From Methylobacter sp. (GTDB taxonomy: Bacteria > Pseudomonadota > Gammaproteobacteria > Methylococcales > Methylomonadaceae), in contig JAPLRU010000116.1 of the NCBI GenBank assembly GCA_026399025.1, forward strand, positions 1-64,000: DNA of 64,000 nt. Reading direction: 5' to 3'. A model generated the notes under the pieces. It was given only the letters and a program-made list of their open reading frames with translations. It made no database searches and was not told where the DNA came from. Shown here piece after piece: positions 38,643 through 48,083 of the stretch (position 1 is the stretch's first letter; every line of letters begins with the position of its first letter). The translations under genes were made by a program, and so were the position numbers.

Positions 38643-39505
38643 GCATTTTAATCGACAAAGATACTAAAGTAATTTGCCAAGGCTTTACCGGCAAGCAAGG
38701 CACGTTTCATTCCCAGCAAGCGCTGGATTACGGCACGCAATTAGTCGGCGGCGTGACTCCGGAACGTGGCGGCGAAACCCATTTGGGATTGCCGGTGTTT
38801 AATACCGTACAGGATGCCGTGGACGGTACCGGAGCCACCGCCAGCGTTATTTACGTACCGCCTTTTTATGCAGCGGATGCGATTCTGGAAGCGGTCGATG
38901 CCGGGATTAAACTGATCGTCTGCATCACCGAAGGCATACCGATATTGCAAATGTTGCGCGTTAAAGCGGCGATGGCCGGTACCGGCGCGTTATTAATCGG
39001 CCCCAACTGCCCCGGCGTGATTACTCCCGGCGAATGCAAAATCGGCATCATGCCGGGCAAGATTCATTTGCCCGGCGTTATCGGCATCGTATCGCGCTCA
39101 GGCACTTTAACTTATGAATCGGTGCATCAAACCACCGCGCAAGGCTTGGGGCAAAGCACCTGCGTCGGCATCGGCGGCGATCCTATTCACGGCATGAACT
39201 TCGTCGATGTGCTGAGCCGTTTTCAAGCCGATGAGCAAACCAAAGGCATCGTGATGGTCGGAGAAATCGGCGGCGGCGAAGAAGAAGATGCGGCGGACTA
39301 TATCAAAGCGCATGTCACCAAACCCGTGGTTGCGTATATCGCAGGACAAACCGCGCCTCCCGGCAAACGCATGGGTCATGCCGGTGCGATTGTGACCGGC
39401 GGCAAAGGCACGGCGGAAGGTAAGGTTGCAGCGCTTAAAGCGGCGGGGATTGAGGTGGTGAGTTCTCCGACCGATATTGGCGTGGCGATGAAAGGGTGTT
39501 TGTAA
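38639..39505 (+). CDS. sucD: Succinyl-CoA ligase alpha subunit (or MtkB)
   Basis: 288 aa. CoA-binding Rossmann domain ([26 protein letters not shown]) and ligase domain with the phospho-His site in [17 protein letters not shown]. Translationally coupled to sucC. Catalyses the substrate-level phosphorylation step of the TCA cycle together with SucC. A perfect hairpin follows 10 nt after the stop. Confidence 0.92.
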   Translation: MSILIDKDTKVICQGFTGKQGTFHSQQALDYGTQLVGGVTPERGGETHLGLPVFNTVQDAVDGTGATASVIYVPPFYAADAILEAVDAGIKLIVCITEGIPILQMLRVKAAMAGTGALLIGPNCPGVITPGECKIGIMPGKIHLPGVIGIVSRSGTLTYESVHQTTAQGLGQSTCVGIGGDPIHGMNFVDVLSRFQADEQTKGIVMVGEIGGGEEEDAADYIKAHVTKPVVAYIAGQTAPPGKRMGHAGAIVTGGKGTAEGKVAALKAAGIEVVSSPTDIGVAMKGCL

Positions 39506-39514
39506 AATTGATTG

Positions 39515-39540
39515 TAGAGACGCGATTTATCGCGTCTCTA
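39515..39540 (+). terminator. Hairpin after sucD
   Basis: A perfect 12-bp stem TAGAGACGCGAT/ATCGCGTCTCTA with a 2-nt loop, right after the sucCD operon. No U-tract follows, so it may work with Rho or as an mRNA 3' stabiliser. Confidence 0.6.
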
Positions 39541-39556
39541 TTCAGTATGAAAAATT

Positions 39557-40846
39557 ATGGAAAATACCAAAATAATTTCAAAAATCACTACCAAAAATTA
39601 CCGGAACTTGGTGAATGAAGACGGTATTGCCTTAAATAACCTGAATATTTTGATTGGCTCAAATGGTTCGGGTAAAAGCAATTTGGTAGCGATACTGGAG
39701 TTTTTTAAAAATTGCTTAACGCCTAGCTCTGATTTGGAAAGCAGAGGAATCACCGCTTTTCAAGATGCATTATCCAAGCTTGGATACAATATTTTAGATG
39801 CTTATATAAATAAGTCAGCAACTGTTGACTTGAAGTTTGAGTTTCCTGATTTGCATTCTGCAGGTGGAATGGTATTTGAGTTATCTCTTTATATAGATAA
39901 ACCTACTGTATTTATTAATAAGGAATCGCTAAGAAATATAAGGTTAGATACTGATTTAAAATTATCACCTTATTTCCGAAGTCATAATCCAAGTGGTAAA
40001 GGTGTCGTTTTGGTAAGGGATGAGAAAAATGGAAAATATTCTTCTCGTTCTGAGAACTTGGAAGAAATACCTACGAATGAATTATCGTTAATCGCTATTC
40101 CAAAGCTATTAATAGAAAAAGGAATTCTTTCGCCCGAACAAATTCCTTTATACAAGGCCAGCCGTGATTTAGAGGAAACAGTCAAAAAGTGGCAGTTTTA
40201 TAATGCCAACGAAATGGATTTAGCCAAAATCCGAGGCGAAAGACCCAAAGTGGGATCAAGTGATGTGATACTTGCCAAATCGGGCGAAAACTTGCCAGCC
40301 GTTTTAGACAACTTAAGTAATCACATAAAATACGGCATCGATTTTGATGAGCGTATCAATAACGCAATGAAAGAAATATTGCCGATGACCAAACGCATCA
40401 AAACTTCCAGAGAAGGCATGTCGCTGACAGTTCGATGGTATTTCGACGACATGGAAGAGCCTTTCTATCTTGACGACATGTCGGACGGCACGGTGCGCAT
40501 GTTGTGCTGGGCGACTATTTTGCACTCACCGATTTTGCCGACGTTATTAGTCATTGATGAGCCCGAATTGAGTTTGCATATAGCCTGGATGGGCACTTTA
40601 GCGAACTGGATAAAGCAAGCCTCTCAAAAAACTCAGATTATCATTTCAACGCATAGCCCCGACTTATTGGATTACTTTACCGATTGCGCCGGCGATGTGA
40701 TTTGTTTTGAAAAAACTCAACCTAAAGGACACTTTAAAGCACAGAAACTACCTGAAGCTATCATAAAAGACAAAATAGCGGAGGGCTGGCAGTTGGGTGA
40801 TTTATATCGAACCGGCGATGAGATTATCGGGGGCTGGCCTTGGTAA
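39557..40846 (+). CDS. AAA ATPase (RecF/OLD-like), possible defence gene A
   Basis: 429 aa. ABC/SMC-type ATPase: a short N-terminal strand (IISKITTKNYRNL), Walker A LIGSNGSGKSNLV (~30-42), a long divergent middle, signature-like DDMSDGTVRMLCWA (~310), Walker B LLVIDEPELSLHI (~332) and the STHSPDLLDYF H-loop. AAA_21-type proteins of this shape pair with nuclease-like partners in OLD, Gabija, PARIS and AbiL-like systems. The first ~700 nt are clearly AT-richer than the surroundings, a sign of transfer. It overlaps the next gene by 7 nt. The start 12 nt after a weak site is uncertain. Confidence 0.82.
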   Translation: MENTKIISKITTKNYRNLVNEDGIALNNLNILIGSNGSGKSNLVAILEFFKNCLTPSSDLESRGITAFQDALSKLGYNILDAYINKSATVDLKFEFPDLHSAGGMVFELSLYIDKPTVFINKESLRNIRLDTDLKLSPYFRSHNPSGKGVVLVRDEKNGKYSSRSENLEEIPTNELSLIAIPKLLIEKGILSPEQIPLYKASRDLEETVKKWQFYNANEMDLAKIRGERPKVGSSDVILAKSGENLPAVLDNLSNHIKYGIDFDERINNAMKEILPMTKRIKTSREGMSLTVRWYFDDMEEPFYLDDMSDGTVRMLCWATILHSPILPTLLVIDEPELSLHIAWMGTLANWIKQASQKTQIIISTHSPDLLDYFTDCAGDVICFEKTQPKGHFKAQKLPEAIIKDKIAEGWQLGDLYRTGDEIIGGWPW

Positions 40847-41580
40847 TTTGGTTGCTTGCCGGTGGTGGAGAATCTGAATTAGGTGAGCGGGAAGGCGAAA
40901 TAAGAGGCATAGTTCATTTTTTTGAAAAACATTTTCCCGATTTTACTTTTCACAGAATTACACCTGTAAGAAATAAACGAACCCCGGATAGAGTCAAGCC
41001 AAATGCTGCCATTAATGCGCTGGGTAAAACCGGCGACGCATTTGTTAAACAAATTAAAGCTAAGTTGGAAGATAAAATTAAATACCAGAGCTTGCCCGAT
41101 GCGATATTAATTCTGGACGATTTAGATTGCAGCTGTCATGTTGAAAAGAAATCGTTATTTGATAATACCGTTAATCAGGCCGGAAACGGCGCATTCAAAG
41201 AAATTCAGCGGATTATAGGCTTTGCCGCACCTGAACTGGAAGCGTGGGTGATTGCGGATTGGGATAATACCATCGCCAGACATATCGACTTTAGGCAAAA
41301 CCATAAAGCCATGCAGCATTGGTTGAATGATAAAGCCGTCTCTTTTGATAGGCCGGAAACATTCAGTTTCTATGATCAGAGTAAAAACTCTTGCCACGAT
41401 AAACTTTCCGCTCTCCTAATCGAATCCTCGCAACAACACATAAATCAAACTGTTTATTCAAAAGCAAAGCATACGCCTTTTTTACTTCACCAATCTTTAA
41501 AACCCGATGTTGTGGCTGGAAAATGTCCCCTCTTCAGGGATTTTTTTACCCAACTACAAAATCTAAACCAAAGTCCGTAA
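40840..41580 (+). CDS. DUF4276-like, TOPRIM-type partner, possible defence gene B
   Basis: 246 aa, starting with TTG that overlaps the ATPase stop. The N-terminal strand VIWLLAGGGESELGE and the later ILILDDLDCS fit the TOPRIM arrangement (Glu after the first strand, DxD after another), as in OLD nucleases and AriB-like effectors. IIGFAAPELEAWVIADW is typical of DUF4276 proteins. Metal-dependent nicking or tRNA/DNA cleavage is a reasonable guess but unproven. Gene order and overlap make it the obligate partner of the upstream ATPase. Confidence 0.72.
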   Translation: MVIWLLAGGGESELGEREGEIRGIVHFFEKHFPDFTFHRITPVRNKRTPDRVKPNAAINALGKTGDAFVKQIKAKLEDKIKYQSLPDAILILDDLDCSCHVEKKSLFDNTVNQAGNGAFKEIQRIIGFAAPELEAWVIADWDNTIARHIDFRQNHKAMQHWLNDKAVSFDRPETFSFYDQSKNSCHDKLSALLIESSQQHINQTVYSKAKHTPFLLHQSLKPDVVAGKCPLFRDFFTQLQNLNQSP

Positions 41581-41597
41581 TACGAATGTACCCTTCA

Positions 41598-41649
41598 ATG
41601 ATCCTAAAAATAGCTCTAGCCAAAACCGCCATTCATATCCATGATACCC
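41598..41649 (+). pseudogene. Vestigial 5' fragment of nadE
   Basis: ATGATCCTAAAAATAGCTCT followed by AGCCAAAACC matches the first 30 nt of nadE (42510) with 3 differences. It then jumps about 50 nt inward and continues GCCATTCATATCCATGAT, matching nadE GCCATTCATGCCCGTGAT. It is followed by unrelated sequence. This is a decayed copy of the nadE start, 912 bp before the real one, with the toxin-antitoxin cassette between the two. Confidence 0.75.
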
Positions 41650-41714
41650 ACTGCACTGTCTTTTTGGCTTGAAACCGATCTTAGCAGATACATCAAAATT
41701 CAAAAGGAAACGTC

Positions 41715-41951
41715 ATGAATACCGCCGAAATCATTTATGAAAAATCCAAAGCCTTGCCTGAATCCTTTGCGCTGGAAGTGCTGGATTTTATTGGCTATCT
41801 GGAACAAAAAAACCTTAAAGCCTCGCCGTTTGAAAAAACGGATATAGAACAAGGCTTCGGTTGCGCGGGCTATGCAGGTGAAACTAAATCATTAAACGAT
41901 ATGGAACAGGCTATTGCCGATGATATTAAGCAGCAATGGCGTAAACTATGA
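41715..41951 (+). CDS. DUF2281-type antitoxin
   Basis: 78 aa. MNTAEIIYEKSKALPESFALEVLDFIGYLEQK is the usual N-terminus of DUF2281 antitoxins paired with PIN toxins; the C-terminal half is acidic and would wrap the toxin. AAGGAAA is 6-8 nt before ATG. Its stop overlaps the PIN gene start (ATGA), but that toxin is disrupted, so the antitoxin is probably orphaned. Confidence 0.82.
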   Translation: MNTAEIIYEKSKALPESFALEVLDFIGYLEQKNLKASPFEKTDIEQGFGCAGYAGETKSLNDMEQAIADDIKQQWRKL

Positions 41952-42465
41952 TTGCTGTTGATACCAATATTTTAGTGCGCTATGGTAATTATTCACCTCC
42001 CCCTTTGAAAAAGGGGGATTGAGGGGGATTTATTTAAAAAATCTCCCCTAACCCCTCTTTTTCAAAGAGGGGGACTGAATAACTACGCGCTATGCAGTAA
42101 ACGATGACCCCGTTCAAGCGCAGCAAGCTAAAGCTGTACTCAAAAACACTGAATCAATTTTTGTTAGTAAAACAACGTTATTGGAGTTTGAATGGAGGCT
42201 CAGGTCGGCATATAAATTGTTCCGCGAATCGATTTTACATTCAATTTTAACAATATGCGGCCTGCCCACTGTAACTGTTGAGAGTGCGTGGCAAGTTGCT
42301 CAAGCCTGCGAGCTTTATAGTAAAGGCCTGGATTTTGCCGATGCACTTCATTATTGCTCCGCGAATAATAGCATTGAAAATTTCTACACCTTTGATGAGC
42401 AATTTATTAAAAGCGGCAAATTATTAAATTTAAAAATCAGTAAACCAGGTGGCATCCTAGATTAG
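41948..42465 (+). pseudogene. PIN-domain (VapC-like) toxin, interrupted by a MITE
   Basis: Starts ATG 41948 (MIAVDTNILVRY), then the 102-bp element plus an 8-bp duplication (110 bp, not a multiple of 3) shifts the frame; the rest continues from 42087 (AVNDDPVQAQQAK) to 42465. Removing 110 bp restores one continuous PIN protein with DTN at the start, VSKTTLLEFEW, GLDFADALH and FDEQF. The ORF track shows only the tail (42181-42465). Recent inactivation by insertion; the remainder still reads as intact coding sequence. Confidence 0.9.
41985..42086. mobile_element. 102-bp MITE, copy 2 (inside the PIN toxin)
   Basis: Terminal repeats GTAATTATTC (one mismatch to copy 1) and GAATAACTAC; core identical in layout to copy 1. 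Perfect 8-bp target duplication GCGCTATG at 41977-41984 and 42087-42094. The intact flanking coding sequence proves that the boundaries are as given. Confidence 0.95.
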
Positions 42466-42509
42466 CCCCGCTGTTTGCAATTCTTTACAGGCTTTAATAT
42501 TTCCTCCAC

Positions 42510-44120
42510 ATGACCCTAAAAATAGCCCTAGCCCAAACCAACTTCCTAGTCGGCAACATCGCCGCCAATGTCGACAACATCGTCAACGCCGCCATTCATG
42601 CCCGTGATGAACTGGGCGCGGAGCTGATCGTCTTTCCCGAACTGACCCTGACTGGCTACCCGGCGGAAGACTTATTATTGCGCGCCGATTTTATTGCCGC
42701 CGCCAATAACGCGCTTTATCAACTGGCCGACCTCGTGGCCGGTATTGCGTTGGTGGTCGGTTTTCCGGAACGCGATGGCGATAAGCTTTACAACAGCGCG
42801 GCGGTGTTGCACCAAGGCGCGATACTGGCTTGTTACCGCAAACGGATGCTGCCTAATTACGGCGTGTTTGACGAGCAACGCTATTTTACGGCGGGCAATC
42901 AACCCTGCGTGTTTGAATTTAACGGCACCTTTATCGGTCTGACTATTTGCGAAGATGTTTGGAAAGACGGGATTATCGAAGATAACCAACAAGCGGGCGC
43001 GGAATTAGTGCTGACGCTGAACGCCTCGCCGTTCAATTCGGGAAAAATCCATCAACGCGAAGCGGTTATTTGCACTCAGGTTAAAGCCGCGCGGATTCCG
43101 TTGGTGTATGTCAATCAAGTCGGCGGTCAGGATGAATTGATTTTCGACGGCGCGTCTTTTGTTGTGGATGCGGACGGCGAAATTATTTTCCGTGCGGAAG
43201 AGTTTAAAGAACAAATCAGCGTGGTCGAATTTGACGGCAATCAACCGCTGAAAAACACCTGCGCGTCGCTTTACACTGAAGTCTCCAGCGAATATCGGGC
43301 CTTGGTGCTGGGCATTAAAGATTATGTGCGCAAAAACGGGTTTCAAGGCGCGATTTTGGGCTTGTCCGGCGGCATCGATTCGGCGCTGGTTCTGGCACTG
43401 GCCGTCGATGCGTTGGGCGCCGATCACGTTGAAGCGGTGCTGCTGCCGTCGCGTTATACGCAGGATATGAGCAACGAAGATGCGCTGCTGGAAGCGCAAC
43501 TGTTAGGCGTTAAACATCATATTATTCCGATAGAGCCCGCTGTGAATGCGTTCACCGGCATGTTGGCCGATATTTTTGCAAATTCCGCAAAAGACGCTAC
43601 CGAGGAAAACATTCAGGCGCGTAGCCGCGGCGTGATTTTAATGGCGCTGTCGAACAAACAGGGCAAGCTGTTATTGACTACCGGTAATAAAAGCGAAATG
43701 AGCGTGGGTTATGCGACTTTATACGGCGATATGTCCGGCGGATTTGCGCCGATCAAGGATGTACCCAAAATGCTGGTTTACCAATTGGCGCGTTATCGCA
43801 ATACCTTATCTGCAGTGATACCGGAACGGGTCATTATCCGTCCGCCTTCGGCCGAACTTGCGCCCGATCAGGTCGATGCCGATTCCTTGCCGCCCTACGA
43901 GGTACTGGACCCGATATTGGAACGTTATATCGAGAAGGATCAATCCGCCGATGACATCATCGCCGCCGGATTCAGCCGCGAAGATGTGGCGAGAGCCATC
44001 AGCCTGGTCGACCGCAACGAATATAAACGCAGGCAATCGCCGCCGGGAATCAGGATTACCGGCCGGGCGTTCGGCCGGGATCGGCGCTACCCGATCACTT
44101 CCGGTTATCGGGGCATTTAG
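42510..44120 (+). CDS. nadE: NAD+ synthase, glutamine-hydrolysing
   Basis: 536 aa. N-terminal nitrilase-like glutaminase (FPELTLTGYPAEDLL with catalytic Glu, YRKRMLPNYGVFDE with Lys, LTICEDVWKD with Cys), C-terminal synthetase with SGGIDSALVLALA P-loop and ALSNKQGKLLLTTGNKSEMSVGY. It amidates deamido-NAD using ammonia channelled from glutamine. The 5' end is duplicated as a decayed fragment at 41598. Confidence 0.97.
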   Translation: MTLKIALAQTNFLVGNIAANVDNIVNAAIHARDELGAELIVFPELTLTGYPAEDLLLRADFIAAANNALYQLADLVAGIALVVGFPERDGDKLYNSAAVLHQGAILACYRKRMLPNYGVFDEQRYFTAGNQPCVFEFNGTFIGLTICEDVWKDGIIEDNQQAGAELVLTLNASPFNSGKIHQREAVICTQVKAARIPLVYVNQVGGQDELIFDGASFVVDADGEIIFRAEEFKEQISVVEFDGNQPLKNTCASLYTEVSSEYRALVLGIKDYVRKNGFQGAILGLSGGIDSALVLALAVDALGADHVEAVLLPSRYTQDMSNEDALLEAQLLGVKHHIIPIEPAVNAFTGMLADIFANSAKDATEENIQARSRGVILMALSNKQGKLLLTTGNKSEMSVGYATLYGDMSGGFAPIKDVPKMLVYQLARYRNTLSAVIPERVIIRPPSAELAPDQVDADSLPPYEVLDPILERYIEKDQSADDIIAAGFSREDVARAISLVDRNEYKRRQSPPGIRITGRAFGRDRRYPITSGYRGI

Positions 44121-44148
44121 TGCGGCTTGAAACGGGCATTTCGCCGAA

Positions 44149-45114
44149 TCACATGCATCTTAAATAGTCTTCCGACAATTTGTCGAAATAAAGGCCCTGA
44201 ACCAAGTCAAATCCCGCCGTCGGAGCGATGAAAGCTTGTTGCTTTCGGTTAACTTGTTGCAAAATGGTTTGCCCTCCGACCAAACCCTGTAAATCCTTTA
44301 ATGCGCTTAGCGCCGAAGGCCAAACCACTTCCGCGTCGGGACTGTCGATATCGGGCGCATTCACCCGCAAATATTTCGGCGACAATTTCGCAATAAAATC
44401 AACCAAGCCATTTGCCGAGTAGAGATTGCCGAGATTAAGGGCTATCCGGTAACCGCGTTGACGGTAATTATTCAAGCCGTCCAGCAGTTGAGCATGGTGG
44501 AGGGCATAGAAACTGTTAACCGCCATTGAAATAACAATGTTATTTGTCGCCAAGCCGCATTTGACGATAATTTCTTCAAAATAAGCGCCGTGATCCTGTT
44601 TAACCCCCAGAATATGCCTCGGATCGACATCCAAAAACAGCACATTGCCTTGATGCGCATAAGGCAGGTAGTTCAGCATGTGTACCGTGCGGCACAAACG
44701 GTCAAGGCTGATAATCGATTGAAAATCGGCGGGCTGTTTGATCGCATCGGTTAACACATTACCCAGTTCGCCGGTCTGCGCATCATGCAAGTTGTCATTG
44801 CACGGCGAAACCGACAACTGCACGGCATGGCCGGCTATCGCGTCGTTATCGGATGAATGGCGAACCGGTAAAAAAACGCTGCCGATGCGAATCGGTCCAA
44901 ACAGACCGCTGACTAAGCCCTTATCGACAACAAAGGGGCGGAAGCTGGAATGATGCTCCTTTTCGAAACGGTTATTAAAATGCTCCACTAATTGTTGTAA
45001 CGGTATAGCGCTTTCTCCAGCCAAGCCGTTTTGTAAATGAAACGGGCGAATGCCGATAGGGTGTTCTGTTTCAAACCGCCCATTAGAACGGTTCGCTAAG
45101 TGGGGTAACGACAT
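44149..45114 (-). CDS. Degenerate EAL-domain protein
   Basis: 321 aa from ATG 45114 (MSLPHLANRS), chosen because AAGGAG lies 8 nt upstream; the ORF track begins 14 codons earlier. The C-terminal ~200 residues fold like an EAL domain (SIISLDRLCRTVHML, LFLDVDPRHILG, YRIALNLGNLYSANGLVDFIAKLSPKYLRVN), but the EAL motif, the metal-binding DDFGTG and the catalytic residues are absent. It is therefore unlikely to hydrolyse c-di-GMP and may be a binding or YdiV-like regulatory protein. The N-terminal half has no clear match. Confidence 0.75.
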   Translation of the reverse strand: MSLPHLANRSNGRFETEHPIGIRPFHLQNGLAGESAIPLQQLVEHFNNRFEKEHHSSFRPFVVDKGLVSGLFGPIRIGSVFLPVRHSSDNDAIAGHAVQLSVSPCNDNLHDAQTGELGNVLTDAIKQPADFQSIISLDRLCRTVHMLNYLPYAHQGNVLFLDVDPRHILGVKQDHGAYFEEIIVKCGLATNNIVISMAVNSFYALHHAQLLDGLNNYRQRGYRIALNLGNLYSANGLVDFIAKLSPKYLRVNAPDIDSPDAEVVWPSALSALKDLQGLVGGQTILQQVNRKQQAFIAPTAGFDLVQGLYFDKLSEDYLRCM

Positions 45115-45265
45115 AAGATATCTCCTTGATGATGTAGGCTCGTCACTGTTCAGCACATGCCGGTTTTATCGGAACCCGGAAAAACTGATTAGACGGATTT
45201 TATTTTTGTCACTTATAAGTGGCTTGCTTTGGTCCGCGTTTTTTTACCGAAACGCAGTTCTATAA

Positions 45266-46300
45266 TCAATGAAACCAATGCGCATGGCGTATCCGTAAAT
45301 CCACCTTATCGCCCTTATTCAAATGTAAACGCCTGAACTGATCATTGGGCATTTCCGCATACACGCTTGACGCCGAGCCGTTTTTAATCAGCTCTATGCG
45401 AATCAAAGAGCCTAGATGCTGCCAATCTTTTAAGGTGACAAACGCATCGGTTTCGGTTGTCGATTTTTCAATCACAATATCATGAGGCCGAACATGGGCA
45501 ATCTTGCCGCGCGGCTGCGCTGTCGATAATCCTGCGGTTTGCAGCCAATCGACATCGTGTTCGTCCAGGTCGAAAATATTGGTATGTCCGATAAAACGGG
45601 ACACGAAAGCATTGGCCGGATGATCGTAAATATCGCCGGGCGAACCTTGTTGCTCGATGTGCCCGTGATTGAGAACCACCACCTGGCTGGCGACTTCCAT
45701 GGCTTCTTCCTGATCGTGAGTAACAAAAATACTGGTGACATTCAGGTCGTGATGCAGATTGCGCAGCCACTGCCGCAAATCCTTGCGCACACTGGCGTCC
45801 AGCGCGCCAAACGGCTCATCCAGCAATAACACCGAAGGCTCCACGGCCAAGGCGCGAGCCAAAGCGATACGTTGGCGTTGACCGCCGGAGAGCTGATCGG
45901 GATAACGGTTATGCAGCCAATCCAATTGCACCAAGTCCAGCAAAGCATGGACTTTTTTATCGATCACAGCATTGCTGGGCCGTTCGCGGCGAGGCTTGAC
46001 TCTTAAGCCGAAGGCCACGTTCTCGAATACCGACATATGCCGAAACAGTGCGTAATGCTGGAACACAAAGCCGATGCCGCGCTGACTGACATCATGATCG
46101 GTACGGTCCTGACCGCTGATTAATACGCGGCCTTGATCGGTCCGTTCCAGGCCGGCGATGATGCGTAACAATGTGGTTTTGCCGCAACCGGAAGGCCCTA
46201 ACAGGGCTACCAGCTCGCCTTCCGGGATTTCCAGGTTTATAGTGTCCAGCGCGGTAAAGGTGCCGAATTTTTTACTGATGTTTGAAAGTAAGATACTCAT
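45266..46300 (-). CDS. cysA: Sulfate/thiosulfate ABC transporter ATPase
   Basis: 344 aa. Walker [15 protein letters not shown]-loop [12 protein letters not shown], signature [15 protein letters not shown], Walker [15 protein letters not shown]-loop [12 protein letters not shown], then the C-terminal CysA/TOBE domain (~240-344). Energises CysTW. Last gene of the sulfate operon, 84 nt after cysW across a palindromic repeat. Confidence 0.96.
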   Translation of the reverse strand: MSILLSNISKKFGTFTALDTINLEIPEGELVALLGPSGCGKTTLLRIIAGLERTDQGRVLISGQDRTDHDVSQRGIGFVFQHYALFRHMSVFENVAFGLRVKPRRERPSNAVIDKKVHALLDLVQLDWLHNRYPDQLSGGQRQRIALARALAVEPSVLLLDEPFGALDASVRKDLRQWLRNLHHDLNVTSIFVTHDQEEAMEVASQVVVLNHGHIEQQGSPGDIYDHPANAFVSRFIGHTNIFDLDEHDVDWLQTAGLSTAQPRGKIAHVRPHDIVIEKSTTETDAFVTLKDWQHLGSLIRIELIKNGSASSVYAEMPNDQFRRLHLNKGDKVDLRIRHAHWFH

Positions 46301-46318
46301 TTTTTCTCTCCAAAGCTA

Positions 46319-46386
46319 AGACGAAAGGCAAAAGACGAAGGGCCAAGGGCGAAAGATTTAGCCTTTTGCCCTTCGCCTTTCGCCTC
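46319..46386. repeat. AAGACGAAGG-type palindromic repeat in the cys operon
   Basis: AGGCAAAAGACGAAGGGCCAAGGGCGAAAG..AGCCTTTTGCCCTTCGCCTTTCGCCT forms a long imperfect hairpin between cysW and cysA, related to 20690-20740. It may modulate read-through to cysA. Confidence 0.6.
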
Positions 46387-47242
46387 ATTTCCTCCATTCC
46401 AGCACCGTTTTTAAAATCAAGGTCACAACCGCCAACCCGGCCAGAATCGAAGCCCCGGCAAAGGCACCGACGATGTTGTATTCGTTATAATTGACTTCGA
46501 CATGTAAGGGCAAGGTGTTGGTCAAGCCCCGGATATGGCCGGAAACCACCGAAACCGCGCCGAATTCGCCCATCGCTCGGGCATTGCACAGCAATACGCC
46601 GTACAACAAAGCCCATTTAATATTAGGCAGGGTCACCGCCCAAAAAGTCTTCCAACCGCTTGCGCCTAATGACAGCGCCGCCTCTTCTTCCTGGTTGCCC
46701 ATTTCCTGCATCAACGGAATCAACTGCCGGGCGACAAACGGAAAAGTAATAAACAAGGTCGCCAGAATAATGCCGGGAACCGCAAAAATAATTTTTATAT
46801 CGTGCGCTATCAGCCAATCGCCAACCCAGCCTTCAGCGCCGAACACCAGCACGAAAATCAATCCCGAAATAACCGGCGACACCGAAAACGGCAGGTCGAT
46901 CAAAGTGGTCAGCAAACTTTTGCCTTTAAATTCAAAACGGGTAATGGCCCAGGCGGCGGCAACGCCGAATACCGTATTCAGCGGCACGGTAACCATTGCA
47001 GTCAATAAGGTCAGCCTGATCGCGGCCAGCGCGTCGGGTTCGGATAACGCCGCCCCATAGGCTTCTATACCTTTAGATAAGGCTTTAAAAATAACCAGCC
47101 CCAAAGGCAGGCAGATAAACAGGCTGATAAAGCTCACCGCAATGGCAATCAGGATCCACCTGACCCAATCGGCATCTTGCAGAGCCAAGGGTTGACGCTC
47201 AACCAACTTGGCCGGATTTACGGGTTGAGTAATAGCGTTCAT
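46385..47242 (-). CDS. cysW: Sulfate ABC transporter permease CysW
   Basis: 285 aa with about six transmembrane segments and the permease EAA loop EEEAALSLGASGWKTFWAVTLP (contacts CysA). GEFGAVSVVSGHIRG is a CysW signature. GAGGACG precedes ATG at proper spacing. 13 nt after cysT. Confidence 0.95.
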   Translation of the reverse strand: MNAITQPVNPAKLVERQPLALQDADWVRWILIAIAVSFISLFICLPLGLVIFKALSKGIEAYGAALSEPDALAAIRLTLLTAMVTVPLNTVFGVAAAWAITRFEFKGKSLLTTLIDLPFSVSPVISGLIFVLVFGAEGWVGDWLIAHDIKIIFAVPGIILATLFITFPFVARQLIPLMQEMGNQEEEAALSLGASGWKTFWAVTLPNIKWALLYGVLLCNARAMGEFGAVSVVSGHIRGLTNTLPLHVEVNYNEYNIVGAFAGASILAGLAVVTLILKTVLEWRK

Positions 47243-47255
47243 GATCGAATCGTCC

Positions 47256-48083
47256 TCATAATTGTCCTGAGCGCTTGCGCACCCAGTATTGCAACACGTT
47301 AATCAATAACAACAGCAGAAAAGAAATAACCAGCATGGTTAAGGCGATGGCCGTCGCGCCTTCTATGTCGAATTGCTCCAGCTTGGTCACAATCAATAGC
47401 GGCACGATTTCCGATACGTAAGGCAGATTACCGGCAATGAAAATAACCGAGCCGTATTCGCCCACGCCGCGGGCGAAAGCCAGCGCAAACCCTGTTAATA
47501 AGGCCGGAAAAACATTCGGGAATATGATTTTGCCGAACACTTGCAGCCGCGTAGCGCCCAGACTCGATGCGGCTTCTTCCATTGACGATTCAAACTCCAG
47601 CAATACCGGCTCGACGGTACGCACGACAAACGGAATACTGATAAATATCAGCGCCATCACGATACCCAGCGGTTTAAAAGCGACCTGTACGCCAAAGCTA
47701 TCGATCAGCAATCTACCCAGAAAACCGCTAGGCTGAAAAATAGTGGCCAACACAATACCGGCCACCGCGGTCGGCAACGCAAACGGGAAGTCGATCAAGG
47801 CATGGAAAAAACGTTTGCCGAAAAACGAATAACGCACCAACACCCAGGCCACAATAAAGCCAAAGAAACTGGCCACCAAAGCGGCGATCAGCGCGGTGGA
47901 AAAACTGACGCGAAACGACGACAGCACCCGTTTGTTGGTAATAATATGAACGTAATCATCCCAACTCAGTTGAAAGCTTTGAAAAACCAGAGTGCTCAAC
48001 GGAATTAAAACCACCAGGCTTAAATAGACGATGGTGAAGCTGATGGCAGGACGAAAGCCCGGCATAATGCTACTTTGCGCCAT
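47256..48083 (-). CDS. cysT: Sulfate ABC transporter permease CysT
   Basis: 275 aa from ATG 48083 (MAQSSIMPGFRPAIS), preceded by GGAGA at 7 nt; the ORF track uses an ATG 18 codons upstream, which would lengthen the N-terminus beyond the family norm. About six transmembrane segments and the EAA loop SSMEEAASSLGATRLQVFGKIIFP; GVGEYGSVIFIAGNLP is the CysT signature. Forms the membrane channel with CysW. Confidence 0.94.
   Translation of the reverse strand: MAQSSIMPGFRPAISFTIVYLSLVVLIPLSTLVFQSFQLSWDDYVHIITNKRVLSSFRVSFSTALIAALVASFFGFIVAWVLVRYSFFGKRFFHALIDFPFALPTAVAGIVLATIFQPSGFLGRLLIDSFGVQVAFKPLGIVMALIFISIPFVVRTVEPVLLEFESSMEEAASSLGATRLQVFGKIIFPNVFPALLTGFALAFARGVGEYGSVIFIAGNLPYVSEIVPLLIVTKLEQFDIEGATAIALTMLVISFLLLLLINVLQYWVRKRSGQL

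Noticed and set aside
27878-42086. A composite transposon or genomic island bounded by the two MITEs
   Set aside because: Each copy has its own 8-bp target duplication, so they inserted separately; most genes between them are housekeeping.
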